Notes under the pieces: model-generated
Seen by the model: the letters and a program-made list of their open reading frames with translations, nothing else
Database searches by the model: none
What the model was told of the DNA's origin: nothing
Program-made: the position numbers and the translations under genes
Assembly (NCBI RefSeq): GCF_032917945.1
Contig: NZ_CP136624.1
Location: forward strand, 6,014,001 to 6,078,000
Reading direction: 5' to 3'
DNA: 64,000 nucleotides
From: Bradyrhizobium sp. sBnM-33
GTDB taxonomy: Bacteria > Pseudomonadota > Alphaproteobacteria > Rhizobiales > Xanthobacteraceae
Part shown: positions 47,288 through 56,178 of the stretch, one piece after another
Layout of the letters: each line of letters starts with the position of its first letter
Position numbering within the stretch: the stretch's first letter is position 1

Positions 47288-48505
47288 TCACGCCGGCACC
47301 GGCGTGGGCACGGGCCGCGCCGCCGGCATCGGCCGGAACGTCATCATGATCAGGAATGCGCCGAGCCCCATGATCCACGAGCCGATATAGAGCCAGGCGT
47401 AGCTGGCAAACGTGTCGTAGATCAAACCGCCGGCCAAGGGTCCCGTCGCCATGCCGAGGCTGCCGGCCATCGCGGTGCCACCGATCACGGTGCCCATCAT
47501 GCGCAGCGGAAAGTTTTCGCGCACGAGAACAGCATAGAGCGGCATGGTGCCGGCGTAGAGGAAGCCGAATAGCGCGGCGACCGCATAGAACGCGGCGAGA
47601 TCGCGCACGAAGACGTAACCGAGTGCGCCGAATGCCTGCGCCAGCAAACCAAAGACGAGCACGCGCTTGGCGCCAAAGCGATCGCCGAGCAGGCCGAAGG
47701 CGATGCGGCCGCCCATCCCCGCGAGGCCCTCGATGCTGTAGATGGTGACGGCGGCAATCATCGGGATGCCACAACTGATGGCGTAGCTCACGGTATGGAT
47801 GATCGGGCCCGAATGCGTGGCGCAGCAGAAGAAATTCGTCAGCAACAGAATGACGAATTGCGGCGAGCGCAGCGCCTGCGCCAGCGTCATCTCCGGTTCT
47901 GCCAGCCCGCTTGATGGCATGGACGCCGCGCTCTCGAGCGCCGGCGCGCGGCGTACCAGCAGCGAAACCGGAATCATGATCGCGGCAACGACGAGCGCCA
48001 CGATCTGCATCGAGGTGCGCCAATCATGATTCGAGACCAGCCAGGCTGCGAGCGGTGACATCGTCATCGGCGCCATGCCCATGCCGGCCGAAACCAGCGA
48101 AACCGCAAGGCTGCGATGGGTATCGAACCAGCTGGTCACGCAAGCCATCATCGGCGCGAAGATCGCAGCCGTGGCACCGCCGACCATTAGCCCGAAAATG
48201 AATTGAAATACGACGAGCGAGGTCGCAAGGCTTGCCAGCCCCAGGCTTGCCCCGAGTACGACCGAGCCGGTCAGCACCACCGGCAGCGGCCCCAGCCGGT
48301 CGGACAAGGTGCCCCAGACCATGCTGGTGAAGGCCATCGCGAGGAAACCGATCGTCATCGCACTGGATACGCCGGTTACCGACCAGCCGGTATCCCGCGC
48401 GATTGGCTGCAAAAACACCGGCAGCGAAAACATGCCGCCGATCGCGACACAGCCAAGCAGGCCTCCGGCCGCGACAATCACCCAGCGATAATGCGAATTG
48501 GTCAT
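47288..48505 (-). CDS. MFS transporter (OFA/monocarboxylate-like)
   Basis: This 405-residue carrier has twelve expected helices. It starts MTNSHYRWVIVAAGGLLGCV and has MVWGTLSDRLGPLPVVLTG between helices 2 and 3, a pattern typical of oxalate/formate and monocarboxylate antiporter-like MFS proteins. Substrate unknown. No enzyme genes for a catabolic pathway lie next to it. Confidence 0.86.
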   Translation of the reverse strand: MTNSHYRWVIVAAGGLLGCVAIGGMFSLPVFLQPIARDTGWSVTGVSSAMTIGFLAMAFTSMVWGTLSDRLGPLPVVLTGSVVLGASLGLASLATSLVVFQFIFGLMVGGATAAIFAPMMACVTSWFDTHRSLAVSLVSAGMGMAPMTMSPLAAWLVSNHDWRTSMQIVALVVAAIMIPVSLLVRRAPALESAASMPSSGLAEPEMTLAQALRSPQFVILLLTNFFCCATHSGPIIHTVSYAISCGIPMIAAVTIYSIEGLAGMGGRIAFGLLGDRFGAKRVLVFGLLAQAFGALGYVFVRDLAAFYAVAALFGFLYAGTMPLYAVLVRENFPLRMMGTVIGGTAMAGSLGMATGPLAGGLIYDTFASYAWLYIGSWIMGLGAFLIMMTFRPMPAARPVPTPVPA

Positions 48506-48778
48506 TTCTGATCTCCTGACAGCCTCTTCGGCTGGAAGACGAACGGGACGGGTCTCAGCCGACAGGACGCGGGCCGCCCCAGCTCACTTTTTTGCGAGCG
48601 AGGCAGATCGTTCCGCGGGGTGCATCTGGGCTTCCTATCTTATCGCTTACCCGCGAGCGCCCTGCGGAACATGATGGACGTTTGTCAGTTCAACGGGTGA
48701 TTTCTTGCGACAAGGATAGGCTCTCCAATTATCTGTGACGGAGCTACGTTTAAGCTCAAAACGTCCGGAGAAGGCACC

Positions 48779-49705
48779 GTGCGAGCTACGAGCAACCGCC
48801 TAACCGTTATCGGAGCGCCGACGAGCGCCGGGGCATATGCCCCTGGCCAGGAGAAAGCACCCGAAGCATTTCGACGCCATGGATTGATTCCCGCCTTGGA
48901 GCGGGTCGGATGGCAAGTGCGTGATATGGGCGACATTTCCTATTTTCGTTGGCGTCCGGACCCCGGCAATCCGACTTCAATGAACCTGGGAGCCGTGCGT
49001 GAAGCCGCGGGAGCCGTCTCCCGGCACGTCGCGCGCGCTATGGTGGATGGCGAGGCGGCGCTCGTCCTTGGCGGTGACTGCACCGTCGAGCTAGGAGTCG
49101 TTGCCGGCACGCTGACCGACGATGCTTCAGTTGGATTGATCTATATCGATGGTGACGCAGATCTCAACGTGCCAGAAACCGCCGAAGGTTCACTTGACTG
49201 GACTGGCATCGCCCACATGCTTGACCTGCCCGGCGCGCTTCCTGACCTGAGCGGTCTTGCGTCGAGACGGCCAATGCTTAGTCCGTCCGAGGTGTTGCTA
49301 TTCGGCGCTCATGAGGTCACAGCGCCCGAGTCAAGAACGATCGCCATCAATGACATTAGACACATTGTCCTGGCGGAGATCAAAGCAGACCCGGTGGCTG
49401 CAGCCGAACAGGCAAGGGCCTGGGGACGCCGGTTTGATCGCCTGCTCGTTCATATCGACATTGATGTGCTTGCGTTCACATCGTTTCCGATTGCCGAGAA
49501 CGTCCGCTACGGAGCGCGCGGTACCGGTCTCGAGTTGGAGGAGCTTGGTAAAATACTTGATGTCCTCCTGGCTGCACCGAACTGGCGCGGACTCACGATA
49601 GCCGAGTTGAATCCAGATCACGCACCTGATGAGACCGCCGCATTTGGCAGCCTCATTGCTATGCTGACGCAGGCACTCGCACCCGTTGCAGCCGCCGATA
49701 GGTAG
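48779..49705 (+). CDS. Arginase-fold protein with altered metal ligands
   Basis: This 308-residue protein has the arginase/agmatinase/formiminoglutamase fold. Canonical ligand motifs are replaced: GGDH becomes GGDC (C101), and D-A-H-x-D becomes DGDAD (D124, D126, D128), while the late D227 and D229 (HIDIDVLAF) and E276 are kept. Two His ligands are thus lost. GTG 48779 is the start, with GGAGAAGG upstream. It may bind a different metal or catalyse a different hydrolysis. It stands alone between the MFS gene and the carotenoid oxygenase gene. Confidence 0.82.
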   Translation: MRATSNRLTVIGAPTSAGAYAPGQEKAPEAFRRHGLIPALERVGWQVRDMGDISYFRWRPDPGNPTSMNLGAVREAAGAVSRHVARAMVDGEAALVLGGDCTVELGVVAGTLTDDASVGLIYIDGDADLNVPETAEGSLDWTGIAHMLDLPGALPDLSGLASRRPMLSPSEVLLFGAHEVTAPESRTIAINDIRHIVLAEIKADPVAAAEQARAWGRRFDRLLVHIDIDVLAFTSFPIAENVRYGARGTGLELEELGKILDVLLAAPNWRGLTIAELNPDHAPDETAAFGSLIAMLTQALAPVAAADR

Positions 49706-49764
49706 GAACTGGGCGGTCGGACTACGTGCCAGGCCGCCGCGTGCACCCCGAGCCCCTAAGCTTC

Positions 49765-51213
49765 TCAGCGGTGAGCATTTCGCAATATCAATCCACCATT
49801 GCCGGTTGGGAAGAAATTGCCGTGGAAGCCAAAAGGAATTTGGTGGGGGCACTCCGCTCGAGCGATCTCGGTCATGCGAGTTGCATCGAGAACGAGGAGA
49901 AATGACCTGTCGTTCCGCCCGTCCAGAACAACCGAAAGCAACACACCCTCAGCTTCGTTGCCAGCGTCCGGGGCAGCGACGAACACCGGCTCTCCCGGAT
50001 AGCATCCGGGCTCTGCCCACACAGTGCACTCACCCGTCTCAACGTCGATCCGGACAAGGCTGTCGAGAAAATTCCCCGGCTGTCGATTTCCCGTGCCCCA
50101 GACCACACGGTAGGACTCTCCCGCGACCCTGCCATAGTCGATCCGCGGCAGTTCGATGGCGGTGGTGGTGATCTGATGTTTCCGCGCCGCGCGATCTGCG
50201 GTGCCGAGCGGAACAACATAGCGAGAGAGAGACCCCACCGCGTCGACCGGCTTGCCGGCGCGCAGACGCGAGAGGTAGAGCTGATCGATGATACCCGGAT
50301 CGGGGTAAGTGACGAGGTCGAGCACGAGTTCGCCGCCTCGCTCATAGGCATTGACATGATGAAAGGCGAAGGCCGCTTCAGCTTCCGCTGTTGCGATCCG
50401 TCGGCCACTGTCCTTCTCGACGACCTGGAAGCGCAGCCCGCGCTCCGGTTGCCACCGATAGTTTCTGATGAACGGCTCGCCGCTCAGGAGCAACCGCAGC
50501 GGGCTGACCACCAGCGGAAACTCCGCCAGGACGAGATAGCGCTCCGTCATCGCGAAACTGTGCATGTACGCGGGCCGATCCGCCGGCAATTCGGCGATCG
50601 TGGTTTCAGCGCCGTCCTCATCCGCCACGCGAAACAGCCGGTACCGACTTCGCCGGCCGAATTCCACCACATAACTGAACTGACAGCGGCGGGTTGCGTC
50701 ATGGTGCGGATGAGCAATCGAGATCTGGCCGCCGAGCTGCTTGCCGTATTCATAATGCCCCAGTGTTTGGAGAGTTTCGGAATCGAATCGCACCGGCAGG
50801 GTTGTTTCCGTGAGCGCCACCAGCGATCCACCAAGAGCGTTGACGCTGACATTGCAATTGTCGGTCGGCTTATCGAGAAATCTGGAGAGCACTCTGCCGA
50901 ACAGCGTCCGACAGGGGTCGCTTGCGAACTCGCCGCGGCTCAAGCGGCCGGATCGTCGCTGTTCCCGATAGTTCGCCGAACGGATGAACCGGTTCGCATA
51001 CGAGACTTTGCCGTCGACGAAGGCAAACCGGTGCAGCATAGCGAGGCCGTCGAACCAGTGGTTCACGGTTTGCCTGCCGAGGTCGAATTTGGCCGGCGCT
51101 GTGCGGAGCAGCGCGCCAGATAGCCATCTCGGTACGGTGCCGATGACGGGAAGGCTCTCGACCGCAACCTCGCGGTCGAGATCAGCAAAGCCTTTGGCAA
51201 ACATGGCGGTCAT
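49765..51213 (-). CDS. Carotenoid cleavage oxygenase family protein
   Basis: This enzyme of about 482 residues has the seven-bladed propeller of the carotenoid oxygenase family. The four Fe(II)-binding histidines appear in AHPHHDATRR, PAYMHSFAMTERYLVLAE, AFAFHHVNAYERGG and PFGFHGNFFPTGNGG. It oxidatively cleaves a carotenoid, apocarotenoid or stilbene-like olefin; the exact substrate cannot be told. ATG 51213 is chosen, with ATG 51204 and GTG 51231 as alternatives. No carotenoid synthesis genes are near. Confidence 0.88.
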   Translation of the reverse strand: MTAMFAKGFADLDREVAVESLPVIGTVPRWLSGALLRTAPAKFDLGRQTVNHWFDGLAMLHRFAFVDGKVSYANRFIRSANYREQRRSGRLSRGEFASDPCRTLFGRVLSRFLDKPTDNCNVSVNALGGSLVALTETTLPVRFDSETLQTLGHYEYGKQLGGQISIAHPHHDATRRCQFSYVVEFGRRSRYRLFRVADEDGAETTIAELPADRPAYMHSFAMTERYLVLAEFPLVVSPLRLLLSGEPFIRNYRWQPERGLRFQVVEKDSGRRIATAEAEAAFAFHHVNAYERGGELVLDLVTYPDPGIIDQLYLSRLRAGKPVDAVGSLSRYVVPLGTADRAARKHQITTTAIELPRIDYGRVAGESYRVVWGTGNRQPGNFLDSLVRIDVETGECTVWAEPGCYPGEPVFVAAPDAGNEAEGVLLSVVLDGRNDRSFLLVLDATRMTEIARAECPHQIPFGFHGNFFPTGNGGLILRNAHR

Positions 51214-51327
51214 GGCGATATCCGGGTCCACCGGCTAACGCACAGGCGCGCGATTTGGTCCCGCGCTCAACCAATCGCTGCCGAGAAAGATTTAGGGCTG
51301 CGGCGACTCCAATCGAGGCAAGTGATA

Positions 51328-51699
51328 CTACTGGCGGCGAAAGATCATCCCACCATGATGGAGCGTATCCTTGTCGACGAACCTGCCGTCGGCGGTAAAG
51401 CCGGTGTCGTCCCAGTAGTCGATGTGGTCGCCCTTGATCTCGTAGCGGCCTTGGTAGGCGCTCTTGCGCGTGCCGCGGGCTTCGTCGTAGCGGCCGTTTG
51501 GAAGAAGCTCGTGGCGAATGTGGCCGCCATCGGTCACCCACATGCCAATATAGGGATGCTGCGTCATTGTTTTCTCCATGGATTGCTGTTCGGGTTTACT
51601 GGCTGGGGCGGCCTCGCCGGAAGCGACAGCCGCCCATGGTCCGCGGACAAAAATCAATCCCAGCATCAGCGCACCTGCGATGGCCGGACGACAGCTCAT
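51328..51699 (-). CDS. Exported Atu4866 domain protein
   Basis: This 123-residue protein has an N-terminal signal peptide (MSCRPAIAGALMLGLIFVRG) and a mature Atu4866 domain with QHPYIGMWVTDGGHIRHELL, YEIKGDHIDYWDDTGFTADG and a C-terminal HHGGMIFRR. Most Atu4866 homologues lack a signal peptide, beginning near MTQHPYIGMW. ATG 51699 follows GGAGG, so the longer exported form is probably real. The fold is a small beta-barrel; function unknown. It follows an exported SnoaL protein and an aldo-keto reductase. Confidence 0.85.
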   Translation of the reverse strand: MSCRPAIAGALMLGLIFVRGPWAAVASGEAAPASKPEQQSMEKTMTQHPYIGMWVTDGGHIRHELLPNGRYDEARGTRKSAYQGRYEIKGDHIDYWDDTGFTADGRFVDKDTLHHGGMIFRRQ

Positions 51700-51729
51700 C
51701 TATTTTCCTCCAAATGATCGGCCGACGTC

Positions 51730-52245
51730 TTACTGCTGAGGCGCGAGAATGCGCCGCAGGACATCCTCGTACGGCACGAGGTCGAGATAGGCCGTCACCT
51801 CCGTCGCCTTTCCGTCGTGCATGCGGAAGATCCAGGCATAGCTGTTGCTGTAGCCCCTGCCGTCGCGGGCGATCCCGCTCCCCTCCCAGTGAGCGATCAC
51901 ATGATCGCCATCGGCAAAGACCCGCACGGCTGTTGGACGCACGGGCGTGGACAATCTCGCCGCGAATGGACGGACGGCTCGCTCCAGAAAGGCCTCACGT
52001 CCCTCGAACTCCCCGGCCCCTGGACTCGATCCTTTGATCCTCCAGACGACATTCTCGGCGAGCACCTCGTTGAAGAAGGACGTTCCACCCGCCGCCCAGC
52101 GATGAAAGGCTTCGGTGACCACGCGCTTGTTGTCATCTTGCGCCGTACTCATCTGACCACAGGGAGCAGCCGTGGTCAGGCTGGAAGCGGTGAACATTGC
52201 GGCGCATAGGCACCATGCGGATGCGCGAGTTGCCAAGGCTCTCAT
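51730..52245 (-). CDS. Exported SnoaL-like (NTF2 family) protein
   Basis: This 171-residue protein has a signal peptide (MRALATRASAWCLCAAMFTA) and an NTF2-like domain. VVTEAFHRWAAGGTSFFNEV and ENVVWRIKGSSPGAGEFEGR are typical of the SnoaL-like group, which forms a hydrophobic pocket. ATG 52245 follows GGAGA. It sits between the Atu4866 gene and the aldo-keto reductase gene. Confidence 0.85.
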   Translation of the reverse strand: MRALATRASAWCLCAAMFTASSLTTAAPCGQMSTAQDDNKRVVTEAFHRWAAGGTSFFNEVLAENVVWRIKGSSPGAGEFEGREAFLERAVRPFAARLSTPVRPTAVRVFADGDHVIAHWEGSGIARDGRGYSNSYAWIFRMHDGKATEVTAYLDLVPYEDVLRRILAPQQ

Positions 52246-52275
52246 GAATTTCTCCTTTGCTGCTGCAATTCCTTC

Positions 52276-53343
52276 TTAACTTCGATCCCGCAGGGCGACG
52301 GATGCCCCACCGAAGATGAGCTGCCGAACCATGGGACGGCCGACGAAGCGGATGGGAAAAATCGGGTCGGACGCGCTGGCCTGATTGAGCCGATCGAGGT
52401 GGTCAGGCGACAGCGCGATCCCGAGGGCACCGAGATTGTCCTCTGCCTGGGCAAATGTGCGCGCACCCATGACAGGCGACGTAACGGCGGGGTTCGCAAG
52501 CGTCCAGGCGATCGCCACCTGAGACGGGCTCGCGCCGACTTCCTCGGCCACAGCGCGGACCACATCGGCGATTTCAATGGACCGCTCATTGAGGTGGCCG
52601 GACGACGCAATGACACCCTTGCGCGTCGGTGAGATGCTTGCGTCGCGCGAGTCCGCGATATCCGACCGCGCGTACTTGCCGGTCAATACGCCGCCGCCGA
52701 GCGGCGACCAGGGCAGCACGCCCATGCCGAGCGCTTCTGCCATCGGAATGAGCTCGTGCTCGACCGTGCGCTCGACCAGGCTGTATTCGATCTGCAGCGC
52801 CACGAAAGCTGACCAGCCGCGGAGATCGGCGATTGTTTGCATCTGGGAAATGCGCCAGGCCGGCGTATTGCAGATGCCGACGTAGTGGATCTTGCCTGAT
52901 CGCACCAGATCGTCGAGCCCCCGCATCACCTCATCGCACTGCGTGGTCATGTCCCAGCCGTGCAGGTAGAGCAAGTCGATACGGTCGGTGTTGAGTTGCC
53001 GCAGGCTCTGCTCCACCGATCGCAGCATATTGAGCCGGTGGTTGCCTCCCGAGTTGGGGTTGCCCGGTTCGCGCGCCATGGTGAATTTGGTCGCGAGCAC
53101 GATACGGTCGCGCTTGTCCTTGATGAACTCGCCGACGATGCGCTCGGAGGCGCCGTCGGTGTAGTTCACGGCGGTATCGACGAAGTTGCCACCGCGATCG
53201 ACGTAAAGATCGAAGATCCGACGTGCCTCGCCCGCGTCGGCGCCCCAGCCCCAGTCCGAACCAAAGGTCATCGTGCCGAGCGCGATCGGGGATACCCGCA
53301 GTCCGGACCGTCCGAGCAGACGGTAATGATCCAGAGACGTCAT
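52276..53343 (-). CDS. Aldo/keto reductase
   Basis: This 355-residue NADPH-dependent reductase of the AKR superfamily has a (beta/alpha)8 barrel. The catalytic tetrad is visible as D (FVDTAVNY), Y (AVNYTDG), K (LATKFTMAREPG) and H (LLYLHGWDM). The NADP-binding MGARTFAQAEDNLGAL region is conserved. It resembles AKR11/YajO-type enzymes. ATG 53343 follows GGAGG. It is divergent from the LysR gene at 53442 and heads the operon with the SnoaL and Atu4866 genes. Confidence 0.92.
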   Translation of the reverse strand: MTSLDHYRLLGRSGLRVSPIALGTMTFGSDWGWGADAGEARRIFDLYVDRGGNFVDTAVNYTDGASERIVGEFIKDKRDRIVLATKFTMAREPGNPNSGGNHRLNMLRSVEQSLRQLNTDRIDLLYLHGWDMTTQCDEVMRGLDDLVRSGKIHYVGICNTPAWRISQMQTIADLRGWSAFVALQIEYSLVERTVEHELIPMAEALGMGVLPWSPLGGGVLTGKYARSDIADSRDASISPTRKGVIASSGHLNERSIEIADVVRAVAEEVGASPSQVAIAWTLANPAVTSPVMGARTFAQAEDNLGALGIALSPDHLDRLNQASASDPIFPIRFVGRPMVRQLIFGGASVALRDRS

Positions 53344-53441
53344 TGTCGGTGCCTCCAACTTCTGTCGGGACGCACATACGACGCCGCTATAGGTGAAACA
53401 ATTTGCTCAATCGTGACTAGCTTGGTAAATTTGGCTAACCA

Positions 53442-54353
53442 ATGACGGCAGACCTGAACCTCGTTTCGGTGTTCCTGACGGTCGCTGAAGCGAAAAGCTT
53501 TCGCGGCGCGGCCGAGCGGCTGGGCGTGACCCGCTCGGCGGTGAGCCAGGCAATCCGGCGAATGGAAGACCGGATGGGCGTGGCGCTCGTGCAGCGGACA
53601 ACGCGCAGCGTCAGCCTCACCGAGGCCGGCGTGCGACTGCACCAGCGCGTCGCGCCAGCCATTGCGGAAATCGAACTCGCGCTCGACACCGCGCAGGATC
53701 GCGACGCCAAGCCGACAGGACAGCTACGGCTCGCGGTTTCCTCGATCGCCGAGCGCTTCATCTGCGGGCCGCTGCTTGCGGGTTTTACGCACGCTTATCC
53801 GGCCGTACAGATCGACATCACCGTCACCGACGAGGAGTTCGATATCGTCGCCGAGGGCTACGATGCCGGCGTTCGCCTTGGCGAAGTGATCGAAAGGGAC
53901 ATGATCGCCGTGCCGGTTTCGGGCGACCAGCGCCAGATGGTCGTCGCTGCACCGTCGTATCTGACGCGCTTTGGCGCGCCCACGCACCCGACCGAGCTTG
54001 CGCAGCACTGTTGCATCGGCTGGCGTCCGGCGCCTGACGTCGCGCCCTATCGTTGGGAGTTCGAAGAAGACGGCCGCGAGTTCGACGTCGCCGTCAATCC
54101 CAGGATCACGACCAATGATATGTGGGTCATGGTGCGGACCGCTTGCGCCGGCGGCGGCCTGACGTTCGGCATGGAGGAGACGTTCAGGCCCTACATCGAG
54201 CGCGGCGAACTGGTGCCGCTGCTGGAGCAGTATTGCCCACCCTTTCAGGGCTTTTTTCTCTATTTCGCGGACCGAAGAAATCTGCCGCCAAAACTACGCG
54301 CGCTGATCGACTACGTGCGATATCGGCCTGCTTCAGGTGGTCGAAAGAGATAG
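53442..54353 (+). CDS. LysR family transcriptional regulator
   Basis: This 303-residue regulator has a winged helix (LVSVFLTVAEAKSFRGAAER and SAVSQAIRRMEDRMGVALVQ) and a periplasmic-binding-like effector domain. It is divergent from the aldo-keto reductase gene with about 98 bp between. The usual LysR arrangement makes it the activator or repressor of that operon. The effector is unknown. Confidence 0.92.
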   Translation: MTADLNLVSVFLTVAEAKSFRGAAERLGVTRSAVSQAIRRMEDRMGVALVQRTTRSVSLTEAGVRLHQRVAPAIAEIELALDTAQDRDAKPTGQLRLAVSSIAERFICGPLLAGFTHAYPAVQIDITVTDEEFDIVAEGYDAGVRLGEVIERDMIAVPVSGDQRQMVVAAPSYLTRFGAPTHPTELAQHCCIGWRPAPDVAPYRWEFEEDGREFDVAVNPRITTNDMWVMVRTACAGGGLTFGMEETFRPYIERGELVPLLEQYCPPFQGFFLYFADRRNLPPKLRALIDYVRYRPASGGRKR

Positions 54354-54427
54354 GCCTGGGGCGCAATAGCTGAGCCCGTTGTTGGCGAAATGCGCTGCAC
54401 TCTTGGCGCGACTCGCCTGTGCGCGAC

Positions 54428-54468
54428 TTGACTAAGTCTCATCTGAGGCATACTTTTGTCTCATCTGA
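54428..54468 (+). promoter_or_regulatory. Promoter and twin operators of the Xre-RES module
   Basis: TTGACT (54428-54433) and TACTTT (54451-54456) are 17 bp apart and form a good sigma-70 promoter. GTCTCATCTGA occurs at 54436-54446 in the spacer and at 54458-54468 just after the -10, 22 bp apart, so on the same face of the helix. The pair is a likely autoregulatory operator of the antitoxin. Confidence 0.75.
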
Positions 54469-54481
54469 ATTGGAGATTTCC

Positions 54482-54916
54482 GTGAGCCATCAAGCCGCGA
54501 TCCTGGCCGGTCTGCTCGGAGTCAAGCCGAAGAACACAGAGACGACGCTTACCCTCGCCCGTTCCGTAGAGAAGGGTCTGCCGGTATCGGCGTTGGACAA
54601 ATTCGCCGGCCGCGTATCCCCGCAGGACGTCCGTGACTTCACCTATCGTGTGGTGCCGAAGCCGACGCTGGAACGGCGCCGCAAGGAAAAGCAGCATCTG
54701 ACGACCGAAGAGAGCGACCGGCTGGCGCGTGTCGCAAAAGTGTTCGCCTTCGGCCTCGAAGTGTTTCGCGACGAGGCCAAGGTGCGCGATTTTCTCAACC
54801 GGCGGCATCCGATGCTTGAAGGCAAGACCCCGCTTGAACTGGCCTTGGCAACCGGCCCGGGGGCGGACGCTGTCGTCAACCTGCTGGGGCGTACAGCCTA
54901 TAGCGGCGGCGTCTAG
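54482..54916 (+). CDS. Antitoxin of RES-Xre system (Xre/MbcA/ParS type)
   Basis: This protein of about 144 residues has an N-terminal Xre-like helical part and a C-terminal DUF2384 toxin-binding domain (FAFGLEVFRDEAKVRDFLNR, MLEGKTPLELALATGPGADA, VVNLLGRTAYSGGV). It should neutralise the RES toxin encoded 2 bp downstream and repress the operon. GTG 54482, with GGAGAT 6 bp upstream, is chosen; the GTG at 54419 would lie upstream of the predicted transcript start. Confidence 0.9.
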   Translation: MSHQAAILAGLLGVKPKNTETTLTLARSVEKGLPVSALDKFAGRVSPQDVRDFTYRVVPKPTLERRRKEKQHLTTEESDRLARVAKVFAFGLEVFRDEAKVRDFLNRRHPMLEGKTPLELALATGPGADAVVNLLGRTAYSGGV

Positions 54917-54918
54917 GC

Positions 54919-55395
54919 GTGCCGAAGAGTGATCGTGTCCTGACATGCTATCGCATCGGGGACCCGGACGGCGCCTACCCCGTGTACGATGCCGAGGGAT
55001 CGCGCCTCTACCCGGGCCGGTGGAATACGCACACCAGCCCGATGATCTACGCGTCCGAGCACTATTCCACTGCCATGCTCGAGAAGCTGGTGCATGCCAA
55101 TCTGGTGATGCCCGCCAACCAGCACTTCATCGAGATCACGATACCGAACGGCGTCTCATATGAGATATTCCAGACCGCTGCGCATCCCGGCTGGGATTCA
55201 CGCAACGAAACCATCTGCAAGAGCTTCGGCCAGAAATGGTGCGAGGGGAAGCGTTCGGCGCTCCTGATCGTCCCCTCGATCCCGGCGCGGCTGGAGCGCA
55301 ATTTTCTGATCAACCCGGCCCATCCCGATGCCAGGAACATCACGCACACCCTCCCCGAGCCAGTGTGGTGGGACGAACGGCTTTATGGGCGGTAA
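54919..55395 (+). CDS. RES domain toxin
   Basis: This 158-residue toxin has a RES domain. Conserved residues are R12 (YRIGDPDG), R34 (YPGRWNTHT), Y44 (MIYASEHY) and E55 (MLEKLVHANL). RES toxins degrade NAD+ and arrest growth; all key residues are present, so it is probably active. It starts at GTG 54919, two bases after the antitoxin stop, so translation is coupled. A PIN-domain remnant follows directly. Confidence 0.93.
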   Translation: MPKSDRVLTCYRIGDPDGAYPVYDAEGSRLYPGRWNTHTSPMIYASEHYSTAMLEKLVHANLVMPANQHFIEITIPNGVSYEIFQTAAHPGWDSRNETICKSFGQKWCEGKRSALLIVPSIPARLERNFLINPAHPDARNITHTLPEPVWWDERLYGR

Positions 55396-55403
55396 TTGGA
55401 AGG

Positions 55404-55553
55404 GCTGCCTTCGCCGAGCGATACGGCCTTTCCACCTACGACGCGATGACTGCAGCCTCGGCGCTTCACGCCGGATGCGATACGCTCTGGTCTGAGGACT
55501 TGCAGCACGGCATGGCGGGCTTGCGTATCGTCAATCCGTTTCGCGGGGCTTAG
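55404..55553 (+). pseudogene. VapC/PIN toxin, C-terminal remnant
   Basis: The last 49 codons of this frame (AAFAERYGLSTYDAMTAASA, LWSEDLQHGMAGLRIVNPFRGA) match the C-terminal third of VapC PIN-domain toxins, including the metal-binding Asp in YDAM and SEDLQHG. The N-terminal two-thirds is absent, and the region upstream is the RES gene. It is a dead fragment. A second, shorter remnant of the same C-terminus is at about 61141-61176. Confidence 0.8.
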
Positions 55554-55693
55554 CGCAGCGCAAAAGCGCCGGCCATACCGCGATAGCGGAATACCCCTGC
55601 GCTCGTTTCATCAATGGAACGATACAACCTGCGCGCCAGTTAACCAGTTCCACGTAGGAAAACGATGAAGCTGTTCCAGCCTGGGAGATCGCC

Positions 55694-56086
55694 ATGGCCA
55701 TCCATTTCAATCATACGATCCTCTCGACCCGCGATAGCAAGGCATCGGCAACATTCCTGGCCGAGATGCTCGGTCTGCCGGCGCCGCGGCGGTGGGGGCC
55801 ATTTTATATGGTCACCACCGAGAACGGCGCCAATCTCGACTACATGGATGTCGACGGCGACATTGCTCCGCAGCACTATGCATTTCTGACCAGCGAAAGC
55901 GAGTTTGACGAGATCTTCGACCGCATCCGGGAACGGCAGCTTACCTACTGGGCCGATCCTGGACAGACGCAACCGGGCAAGATCAACCACCACGACGGTG
56001 GGCGTGGCATCTACTTCAAGGAGAAGAACGGACACCTTATTGAAATTATTACCCGCGAGTATGGTAGCGGCGGCTGGAATCCCTGA
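55694..56086 (+). CDS. VOC (glyoxalase-like) family protein
   Basis: This 130-residue single VOC domain protein begins MAIHFNHTILSTRDSKASAT and ends NGHLIEIITREYGSGGWNP. The H (FNHT) and E (LIEIIT) metal positions are present. The substrate is unknown. ATG 55694 follows GGGAGA. It may be transcribed on its own. Confidence 0.86.
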   Translation: MAIHFNHTILSTRDSKASATFLAEMLGLPAPRRWGPFYMVTTENGANLDYMDVDGDIAPQHYAFLTSESEFDEIFDRIRERQLTYWADPGQTQPGKINHHDGGRGIYFKEKNGHLIEIITREYGSGGWNP

Positions 56087-56178
56087 CGGCGCGGCTGCCT
56101 GCGCTCTGCCTGCGCGCCAAGCGCTCTTCATAGCGACAGACTTCGAGACCGAAATCATCCGGTCGCGCTTTCATGCCG

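Noticed and set aside
53344..53441. LysR box (T-N11-A) between the aldo-keto reductase and LysR genes
   Set aside because: AT-rich sequence is present, but no convincing symmetrical T-N11-A site stands out.
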